18,401 nt of DNA from Actinomycetes bacterium. GTDB lineage: Bacteria > Actinomycetota > Actinomycetes > Actinomycetales > Dermabacteraceae. The DNA lies in contig JAEWEZ010000029.1 in NCBI GenBank assembly GCA_023389045.1, positions 1 to 18,401 on the forward strand, written 5' to 3'. Below the pieces are notes generated by a model. The model had not been told where the DNA came from and searched no databases. It worked only from the letters and a program-made list of their open reading frames with translations. Each line of letters starts with the position of its first letter. Within the stretch, counting starts at the first letter, position 1. The position numbers were made by a program, and so were the translations under genes. Positions 12,953 through 18,401 of this stretch are shown one piece after another.

Positions 12953-14452
12953 ATGCGTGTCGGCATTGATCTGGGAACCACTCGAACCGTTGTGGCTGCG
13001 GTAGACCGCGGCAACTATCCCGTGCTCGGAATGGAGGATGTGTTCGGCGACCAGCATGATCACCTCCCCACCGTGGTGGCCCTGGATGGTGAGCGGATCG
13101 TGTGCGGCTGGGAAGCGCTTGCCCTCAACGACGGCCAGGCACCGCAGGCACGCTCCTTCAAACGCCTGCTCTCCTCCCCCGATGTCACCGCCGCCACGGC
13201 CGTGCCGATCGGGGCAGAGCACCGCCTGCTCGGGGAGGTGCTCGAAACCTTCGCACGGCATGTGCTGGAGCAGGTCCGTCGTTCCCTCGGGGCCGACGAG
13301 GCAGAGCCGATTCAGGCCGTTCTCGGCGTGCCCGCACATGCCCACAGTGCGCAGCGTCTGCTCACCCTGGATGCCTTTGCGCGCGCCGGCGCCGAGGTGA
13401 TCGCGCTGGTCAATGAGCCGAGCGCCGGCGCCTTCGAGTTCACCCACCGCCATCCGCGGGCGCTCACCTCCCGCCGCACCGGCGTGGTGGTGTACGACCT
13501 GGGCGGTGGCACCTTCGATGCATCCGTGGTGCGGATCAACGGCACCGATCACGATGTGGAGCGCTCCACGGGCCTCGCGCGTTTGGGCGGAGACGACTTC
13601 GACGCTGTTCTGGCACGCCTAGCCGCGGAACAGATCGCCGCTGAACAGATCACTGCTGAGCAGGGCAGCAGCGCGTCCGCGCCCTGCGAGGCCGAACTGC
13701 TGGAGGCAGCGCGTCTAGCTAAGGAGCGCATCACCCCGCAGTCTCGCCGCACCCTCGTGGAGTTGCCCGAGGCGGATGTCGCCGTGCGCGTGGACGCTTT
13801 CTATGAGCAGGCCGCGCCGCTTGTCGAGGCCACCCTGGAGGTGATGGAGCCGCTCCTCGCGGAGGGTGGGGCTCTGGCCGATACCGAGCTTGCCGGCATC
13901 TACCTGGTCGGTGGCGCCACCGCGCTCCCCCTCGTCGCGCGGATGCTGCGCGACCGCTTCGGGCGGCGCGTGCACCGCTCCCCACATCCCTCGGCCTCCA
14001 CGGCGATTGGCCTGGCCATCGCTGCCGACCCGGAGGCGGGTTTCCGTCTGCGTGACCGGCTTACCCGCGGCATCGGCGTGTTCCGCGAGGCCCGCGACGG
14101 CGCCGAAGTCACCTTTGATCCGCTGGTCGCGCCCGGCACGGTTCCCGCCGAGGACGGCTCGATCACCGTCGTGCGACGCTACCGGGCCGCCCATAACGTC
14201 GGCTGGTTCCGCTACGTGGAGTTCCCTGCCGCGGGAGCCGGTGAAACCACGGGGGATCTGACCGCCCTCGCGGAAGTGGTCGTCCCCTTTGATCCTGAGC
14301 TGCGCGACGGGCGCGACCTCACTGCCGTGCCGGTGAAGCGATGCGAGAACGGGCCCGAGGTGGAAGAAACCGTGCGGATCGACGCCAATGGCATCGCGAC
14401 GATCCGCACGGTGCTCGAAGACGGATACTGCGTGGAGCGTTCCGTCGGCTGA
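12953..14452 (+). CDS. Hsp70-like ATPase with reduced C-terminal domain
   Basis: The 499-residue product has a complete Hsp70/actin-fold nucleotide-binding domain: phosphate-1 loop GIDLGTTRT (4-12), a GVPAHAHSAQR segment, NEPSAGAF near 154-161, phosphate-2 YDLGGGTFD (181-189) and the adenosine motif YLVGGATALP (317-326). Residues about 222-236 are a small Ala/Glu/Gln tandem repeat (AEQI, AEQI, AEQ) inside the ATPase domain. After about 365 the C terminus of some 135 residues is beta-rich and acidic and matches no DnaK linker plus helical-lid pattern, so this is not the canonical chaperone, which is about 610-620 residues. No grpE, dnaJ or HspR-type repressor gene is adjacent. An ATP-dependent client-binding or regulatory role is possible, but the client is unknown. 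The frame extends 13 codons upstream, but the -10 box places the start at the ATG at 12953. Three bases separate its stop from the convergent dehydrogenase stop. Confidence 0.85.
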   Translation: MRVGIDLGTTRTVVAAVDRGNYPVLGMEDVFGDQHDHLPTVVALDGERIVCGWEALALNDGQAPQARSFKRLLSSPDVTAATAVPIGAEHRLLGEVLETFARHVLEQVRRSLGADEAEPIQAVLGVPAHAHSAQRLLTLDAFARAGAEVIALVNEPSAGAFEFTHRHPRALTSRRTGVVVYDLGGGTFDASVVRINGTDHDVERSTGLARLGGDDFDAVLARLAAEQIAAEQITAEQGSSASAPCEAELLEAARLAKERITPQSRRTLVELPEADVAVRVDAFYEQAAPLVEATLEVMEPLLAEGGALADTELAGIYLVGGATALPLVARMLRDRFGRRVHRSPHPSASTAIGLAIAADPEAGFRLRDRLTRGIGVFREARDGAEVTFDPLVAPGTVPAEDGSITVVRRYRAAHNVGWFRYVEFPAAGAGETTGDLTALAEVVVPFDPELRDGRDLTAVPVKRCENGPEVEETVRIDANGIATIRTVLEDGYCVERSVG

Positions 14453-14455
14453 AAA

Positions 14456-15778
14456 TCAGACGAAAGCGCTGGTCCCGGTGACGGAACGCCCCACAATCAG
14501 GGACTGCATAGTGTCGGTGCCCTCGTAGGTGTGCAACGCCTCGATGTCGGCCATATGCCGCGCCACCCGGTTCTCCAGGAGGATCCCGGAGCCGCCGAGC
14601 AGATCGCGGGCGTTAGCGGCGATCTCGCGGGCACCCCGCGTGTTGTGCACCTTCGCGAGCGAAGCCTGCTCAGCGCTCACCGCACCGGCAGCCTCCAGCT
14701 CCGCGAGGCGTCGGCAGTGCAGCTGCATCGAGGTGAGGGTGGCAAGCATGTCGGACAGACGCACCTGCACATGCTGCGCCTTGGCAAGCGGGCGACCGAA
14801 CTGGATGCGCTTGGTGGCGTGCTCCAGGGCCGCCTCGTAGCAGGCGGTGGCGTGCCCAAGCGCGCCCCAGGCCACGCCGGCGCGCGTCGCAAACAGCACC
14901 CGCGCCGTGTCCTTGAAGGAACGTGCCCCCGGCAGACGCGAGTCCAGCGGGATACGCACCTCATCAAGCGTGATGTGAGCCTGGTGGATGGCACGCAGAG
15001 CCGTCTTACCGCGGATCACCTCAGCGCTGTAACCGGGCGTGGACTGCTCCACGAGGAAGCCGCTGACCTGGCCATTCAGTGCCTCGTCGGAGGGATCATC
15101 AACCCGCGCCCACACCACGGTGAGATGCCCGCCGGCCCCGTTACCAATCCAACGCTTCTGGCCGCTCAGAACCCAGTGGTCACCGTCGCGGCGCGCCGAG
15201 GTCTCCAGCGAGACCGAATCGGAGCCGTGATCCGGCTCGGTCAGCGCGAAGGCTGCAAAAGCCTCACCCGTCGCAACCGGCTCGACCCAGCGGTCCTTCT
15301 GCTCCTGCGAGCCAAGCAGCACGATCGAGCGCAGAGCAAGACCGCCCTGCACACCCACCATGGTGCCCACCGACCCATCCAGGCGGCTCAGCTCCATATT
15401 GACCAGGCCCGTGCCGAGCGGGCTCGTGTGGCGGTGCCCGGGGATCTCCATCCCGTCGATGAACAGGTCTTTCTCGGCGAGACGACCGATCAGATCGGTG
15501 GGGTACTCGCCGCGGTCCCAGCACTCGTCGATCCGCGGAAGCACATGCTCCGCCATGGAGCGGGCCGCCGCCCACGCATCGAGGTCCTCACCCGACACAT
15601 CCGCGAACAGGCCGTAGTGGTCGGCGGTGCGCGGCAGGAGCTTCTCGGGGCTCGCCGCGCTCGCATCGGGGGCGCTCACGACAGCGCGCTCGGTGTGGAC
15701 GGCGGGGCGATCCTGTGCGGGTACGTCCGTGGGGTGCTGGGAAGACTGATTCTGAGCCGACTGATTCTGGGGGGACAT
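14456..15778 (-). CDS. Acyl-CoA dehydrogenase, glutaryl-CoA dehydrogenase-like
   Basis: This 440-residue flavoenzyme performs the first, alpha-beta oxidation step on an acyl-CoA. Visible features are the FAD and substrate segment FALTEPDHGSDSVSLETSA, the middle beta domain with LSGQKRWIGNGAGG, FGRPLAKAQHVQ in the C-terminal helical domain, and LLGGSGI. The catalytic base Glu419 sits in TYEGTDTMQSLIVGRSVTG, a motif very like that of glutaryl-CoA dehydrogenase. The match could mean a glutaryl-CoA (lysine/tryptophan breakdown) substrate or a general short-chain role; I cannot tell which. Residues 1-50 are a Gln/Asn/Ser-rich tail whose start (QNQSAQNQSSQ) comes from a 15-base tandem repeat. The ATG at 15776-15778 overlaps the thiolase TGA by one base (TGATG), with GAAAGGA eight bases upstream, so the two genes are translationally coupled. 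FadB and this pair together complete a beta-oxidation set. Confidence 0.92.
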   Translation of the reverse strand: MSPQNQSAQNQSSQHPTDVPAQDRPAVHTERAVVSAPDASAASPEKLLPRTADHYGLFADVSGEDLDAWAAARSMAEHVLPRIDECWDRGEYPTDLIGRLAEKDLFIDGMEIPGHRHTSPLGTGLVNMELSRLDGSVGTMVGVQGGLALRSIVLLGSQEQKDRWVEPVATGEAFAAFALTEPDHGSDSVSLETSARRDGDHWVLSGQKRWIGNGAGGHLTVVWARVDDPSDEALNGQVSGFLVEQSTPGYSAEVIRGKTALRAIHQAHITLDEVRIPLDSRLPGARSFKDTARVLFATRAGVAWGALGHATACYEAALEHATKRIQFGRPLAKAQHVQVRLSDMLATLTSMQLHCRRLAELEAAGAVSAEQASLAKVHNTRGAREIAANARDLLGGSGILLENRVARHMADIEALHTYEGTDTMQSLIVGRSVTGTSAFV

Positions 15779-16995
15779 CAGGACATCCTTTCGACGATGA
15801 GAGCCATTCCCTGGCCGCCGCCCACGCAGAGCGTGGCCAGGCCACGCTCGGCATCGCGCTCACGCAGGGAGTTCAACAGGGTGGTGATCATGCGGGCGCC
15901 GGTTGCGCCCCACGGGTGGCCGAGGGCGATCGCGCCGCCGTTGACGTTCAGACGGTCGTGGTCGATGCCGAGGTCCTCCATCGCGGGGATGACCTGCGCG
16001 GCGAAGGCCTCGTTCAGTTCGGTCAGGTCGATATCGCTCATGCTCATGCCGGCGAGCGCGAGGGCCTTGCAGGTGGCTTCGACCGGGCCGAGGCCCATGA
16101 TTTCGGGGCTGAGGCCGCTCACGCCCGTGGAGACGATCCGCGCCAGCGGCGTGATGCCGAGGTCGCGGGCGTAATCGGCATCCATGACCACGAGGGCGGA
16201 GGCACCGTCGGACAGCGGGCAGCAGTTGCCGGCGGTGACGGTGCCCTCGGGGCGGAACGCGGCGTCGAGGCCCGCGACCTTCTCGAGGGTGGTGCCGGGG
16301 CGCGGGGAATCATCGGCGCTGATCACCGTGCCATCGGGCAGCGTGAGCGGGGTGATGTCGCGCTCGAAGAAACCGCGGGCGATAGCGGCTTCGGCGCGAC
16401 GCTGCGATTCGACGGCGTAGGCGTCCTGCGCTTCGCGAGAGACACCGCGCAGCTCGGCCACGTTCTCGGCCGTGTGGCCCATCGTGATGTACGGATCGGG
16501 CTCCTCGCCATCCGCACGCGGGTCGTGCCAGGGGGCGGGGATATCGCGGCAGGCGCGCTTTTCGGTGCGCTCCCAGGCGGGTTGGAAACGGGGGTCGCGG
16601 GCGTCGTCGTCGATCAGACGACCGGTGCCCAGCGAGAGCGATTCGACGCCGGCGGAGATGATCGCGCGTGCCTCGCCAGCGCGGATGGCGTGGAAGGCGG
16701 TGCGGGTGGTCTGGATGCTGGAGGCGCAGAAGCGGGTGACGGTGGCGCCTGGAACGGTGTCGAGCCCCAGGCGAGAGGCCACGATGCGGGCGAGGTTGCC
16801 GCCCTGGTAGCCCTCGGGGATGGCGCAGCCGAGCTGCAGGTCGTCGATGGTGGCGGGGTCGAGGGCCGGCACCTGATCGAGGGCGGCGCGCACCATTTGC
16901 GCGGCCATGTCATCGGGGCGGAGGTCCTTCAGCGAGCCCTTGCGGGCACGGCCGATGGGTGAGCGGGCGGCGGCGACGATGACGGCCTCGGGCAC
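15778..16995 (-). CDS. fadA: Acetyl-CoA acyltransferase (thiolase)
   Basis: This 405-residue cytoplasmic enzyme cleaves 3-ketoacyl-CoA with CoA, releasing acetyl-CoA, or runs the reverse condensation. The start reads MPEAVIVAAARSPIGRARKG, the classic thiolase opening. The nucleophile is Cys90 in VTRFCASSIQT, and the catalytic loops are NEAFAAQ, NVNGGAIALGHPWGATGAR (His360) and CVGGGQGMA (Cys390). The length is that of the family. The GTG at 16993-16995 is chosen because GAAGGAG lies five bases upstream; an in-frame GTG at 17031 would add 12 residues that thiolases lack. It is the first gene of a two-gene unit whose second gene, the acyl-CoA dehydrogenase, overlaps its stop by one base. The symbol is used for the degradative class; a biosynthetic acetoacetyl-CoA thiolase cannot be ruled out by eye, but the operon partner favours degradation. 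Confidence 0.93.
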   Translation of the reverse strand: MPEAVIVAAARSPIGRARKGSLKDLRPDDMAAQMVRAALDQVPALDPATIDDLQLGCAIPEGYQGGNLARIVASRLGLDTVPGATVTRFCASSIQTTRTAFHAIRAGEARAIISAGVESLSLGTGRLIDDDARDPRFQPAWERTEKRACRDIPAPWHDPRADGEEPDPYITMGHTAENVAELRGVSREAQDAYAVESQRRAEAAIARGFFERDITPLTLPDGTVISADDSPRPGTTLEKVAGLDAAFRPEGTVTAGNCCPLSDGASALVVMDADYARDLGITPLARIVSTGVSGLSPEIMGLGPVEATCKALALAGMSMSDIDLTELNEAFAAQVIPAMEDLGIDHDRLNVNGGAIALGHPWGATGARMITTLLNSLRERDAERGLATLCVGGGQGMALIVERMS

Positions 16996-17217
16996 GGGGT
17001 CTCCTTCGACGGTGGCGATGCGGGGCGGCACGGCAGGGGTGGCCTGCTGGGCTGCTCGGTTGGCGGGCTGCTTGCTCGGCTGGTGGCCGGGCGTGTGCTC
17101 GGTTCATAACCGGGCAGATGCTGTGGCTTCTTACCGGGCTGGTTGCTCGGCAAGTCGCTACCCCAATCCCGGCCTGGGTGGCCGGGCTGAGAGCCGGTGC
17201 CCCGCGTAGCGGAAGTG

Positions 17218-17260
17218 CTTAGCGATACTCTGCGTTCTAGATACTAAGGGTTTCGGGTAA
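17218..17260. promoter_or_regulatory. AT-rich island with repeated GATACT
   Basis: GATACT occurs at 17224-17229 and 17240-17245, one and a half helical turns apart, inside CTTAG (17218-17222) and CTAAG (17244-17248), which form an inverted pair. It is one of the few AT-rich stretches in this GC-rich gap and lies about 225 bases upstream of the thiolase start, so it is the best place for that promoter or an operator. No clean -35/-10 pair can be picked. Confidence 0.3.
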
Positions 17261-17360
17261 GTCTGTGAAGGGCGCGGCAAAATCACAGCTCATCGCCGCT
17301 GCCCTCCCCCGCACCTCCCGCTGCTGGCAGCCTCACCCCAGCCGCCACCCTTTCCCCGCC

Positions 17361-17420
17361 CCAGCACACCCCTCGCCACCGTCCCCGCCCCCAGCAAACC
17401 CCTCGCCACCGTCCCCGCCC
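17361..17420. repeat. Two-copy 30-bp tandem repeat
   Basis: Units 17361-17390 and 17391-17420 differ at one base (CCAGCACACC against CCAGCAAACC); the remaining part, CCTCGCCACCGTCCCCGCCC, is identical. The second copy abuts the CCGCCAGTT box at 17419. It has no coding context and is probably a recent slippage duplication. Confidence 0.9.
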
Positions 17421-17446
17421 GCCAGTTACCGGCGAGCAACTGGCGG
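17419..17446. repeat. Perfect inverted repeat CCGCCAGTT/AACTGGCGG
   Basis: Nine-base perfect arms (17419-17427 and 17438-17446) surround a ten-base spacer. The right arm is also the left end of the 60-bp palindrome, so three boxes of this type sit within 80 bases. At the first palindrome a comparable extra inverted box (CCAGTT/AACTGG, 2286-2301) flanks the other end. Confidence 0.75.
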
Positions 17447-17496
17447 AATATCGCCGACTACGACATATACGCCGCAGTCGACCAAATAGCGCCAGT
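17438..17496. repeat. 60-bp imperfect palindrome, copy 2
   Basis: The layout is that of the element at 2233-2292: AACTGGCG (17438-17445), a mismatched base, a nine-base arm, a 24-base core (17456-17479) containing TACGACATAT and CCGCAG, a second nine-base arm, and CGCCAGT (17490-17496). Core positions that fail to pair on the plus strand are A-C, so they become G-U when the minus strand is read as RNA. It lies between divergent genes, 117 bases before the FNT ATG. Confidence 0.85.
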
Positions 17497-17613
17497 CCTC
17501 CACGGCACAGCCAATCTAAATCGGCTCCGGCGGCTACCCCGAGTCGGCTGATTGAGTTCAGCGCAGCCAATCGACCCGAGCGCGAGCCTGACTCCTCAAT
17601 AGACCCCCCGCTC

Positions 17614-18401
17614 ATGAGCGAGCCCCGCGACACCTCCGATGCCAGCGCAACCCACACCGCTGACGACGCTGCCCACGACAGCAGCAACGAGAACACCGCC
17701 GAGAGCACCGCCCCCTCCACCGACCCGGCCTCCGGCTCCGCCGCCAAGGAAGCCCTAGAGGATGAGCTCGTCGAGGAGTTCGAGTCCACCGTCACCGAGG
17801 GGTCCGAACGGCTGAACCGCACCTGGCGTGCCCTCGTTATCACCGGCCTGTTCGGCGGCATCGACGTGGCCCTCGGCATCATGGCCATGCTCGCCGTACT
17901 CGACGCCACCGGGTCAAAGCTGCTGGGAGGCGCCGCCTTTGGCATCGGCCTCTACGCCCTGCGGCTCGCACACTCAGAGCTGTTCACCGAGGAGTTCCTG
18001 GTGCCGATCAATGCGGTGGCGGCGAAGAAGAGAACCCTCACGCAACTGGTGCGACTCTGGGTGGTCACGATCGTGACCAACCTGGCCGGCGGCTGGGCTT
18101 TTATGTGGATCGTGGTGCTGGCCTTCCCGCGCTTTGAGCAGACTCTGATCGACACCGCCACCGGCTATTTCGAGGGCCGCCTCACCGCGAAGGAGATCGG
18201 CCTGGCCCTGCTTGCCGGCTTCACCATCACGCTCATCACACGCATGAGCCAGTCAGGCTCGAGTGACTTCGCCACCTTTATGAACTCGATCATTTCGGGC
18301 TTCCTGGTGGTGGGCCTCGGGATGCTCCACGGTGCGCTCAACTCCGTGGTCGTCTTCGGTGCGATGCATGCGGGGGCCGACATCACTTATGGCCAGTGGG
18401 C
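17614..18401 (+). CDS. Formate/nitrite transporter family protein, partial
   Basis: The gene runs off the window; 262 codons are visible. Residues 1-70 are a hydrophilic Ser/Thr/Ala/Asp/Glu tail. Membrane helices begin at about 74 (TWRALVITGLFGGIDVALGIM). The segment HSELFTEEFLVP (120-131) corresponds to the ELFTGN-type loop of FNT channels, and LHGALNS (His239, then Asn four residues on) matches the central pore histidine motif HxxxN of FocA/NirC. FNT proteins are pentameric channels for small monovalent anions such as formate, nitrite or hydrosulfide. The EEF variant of the loop resembles the YfdC-like branch, whose substrate is unclear, so I do not name one. The ATG at 17614 is chosen as the only clear ATG; the frame is open further upstream without a better start, and no strong ribosome binding site is seen. 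Confidence 0.88.
   Translation, partial: MSEPRDTSDASATHTADDAAHDSSNENTAESTAPSTDPASGSAAKEALEDELVEEFESTVTEGSERLNRTWRALVITGLFGGIDVALGIMAMLAVLDATGSKLLGGAAFGIGLYALRLAHSELFTEEFLVPINAVAAKKRTLTQLVRLWVVTIVTNLAGGWAFMWIVVLAFPRFEQTLIDTATGYFEGRLTAKEIGLALLAGFTITLITRMSQSGSSDFATFMNSIISGFLVVGLGMLHGALNSVVVFGAMHAGADITYGQW

Larger units (their letters stand above)
16996..17613. other. Long divergent gap, thiolase / FNT transporter
   Basis: No gene is supported in these 618 bases. From the thiolase side there is a Gly/Cys-codon-like GC-rich stretch with imperfect repeats of CTGCTCGG (about 17040-17150), an AT-rich island (17218-17260), C-rich sequence with a perfect-length 30-bp tandem repeat (17361-17420), a cluster of CGCCAGTT boxes with the second 60-bp palindrome (17419-17496), and a final AT-enriched part before the ATG at 17614. 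It probably holds both promoters. Confidence 0.6.

Noticed and set aside
12808..13014. 69-residue upstream extension of the four-helix membrane protein
   Set aside because: It would cover the promoter and first codons of the divergent Hsp70-like gene and reads as Arg/Val-rich non-coding sequence.
14531..16962. Long plus-strand open frames antisense to the dehydrogenase and thiolase
   Set aside because: They are shadows of two genes with intact catalytic motifs; no domain is recognisable.
17040..17209. Small cysteine/tryptophan-rich plus-strand peptide in the thiolase gap
   Set aside because: The frame starts inside the antisense of thiolase and its sequence reflects CTGCTCGG-type repeats.

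Overview
The window is GC-rich, about two thirds G+C, with strong GC bias at third codon positions. Several genes start with GTG, and one (12953) has a -10-like hexamer seven bases before its ATG, as in leaderless actinobacterial promoters. With a Pcs-type phosphatidylcholine synthase, a GH13 alpha-glucosidase and actinobacterial-style beta-oxidation enzymes, this points to a high-GC actinobacterium. Micrococcales, perhaps near Dermabacteraceae, is my guess; the sequence alone does not prove it.

Layout. (1) 36-3203, minus strand: three consecutive genes for small, mostly disordered membrane-anchored proteins. One is an intact DUF4352-like protein, one is a broken DUF4352-like gene (in-frame TAG plus a one-base frameshift), and one is a Pro/Gln-rich protein with a C-terminal membrane anchor. 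(2) 3479-5629, minus: a FadB-type bifunctional enoyl-CoA hydratase/3-hydroxyacyl-CoA dehydrogenase. (3) 5981-8818, plus: a P2A-type (Ca2+-ATPase-like) cation pump. (4) 8882-10669, minus: a GH13 alpha-glucosidase. (5) 10788-11666, plus: phosphatidylcholine synthase. (6) 11698-12807, minus: an unrecognised four-helix membrane protein, divergent from (7) 12953-14452, plus, a stand-alone Hsp70-like ATPase with a reduced C-terminal region. (8) 14456-16995, minus: a translationally coupled thiolase and acyl-CoA dehydrogenase pair. (9) 17614 to the window end, plus: a formate/nitrite transporter family protein, cut off by the window edge.

How the genes fit together. The acyl-CoA dehydrogenase, FadB and thiolase together cover all four steps of a beta-oxidation spiral, but they sit in two transcription units about 9 kb apart. 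The pump, glucosidase, Pcs and FNT transporter are separate housekeeping or nutrient and membrane functions with no obvious operon link. There is no CRISPR array, tRNA, rRNA, transposase, phage gene or recognisable biosynthetic cluster.

The least ordinary material is non-coding. Two copies of a 60-bp imperfect palindrome (2233-2292 and 17438-17496) share the same mismatch architecture, a conserved core and two compensatory base-pair changes. Its terminal box CCGCCAGTT recurs just upstream of fadB. A CCCGTCGGCCCC motif is scattered through intergenic gaps, and there are 16-, 21- and 30-bp tandem repeats. A second theme is that at least five unrelated proteins carry long low-complexity N-terminal tails.
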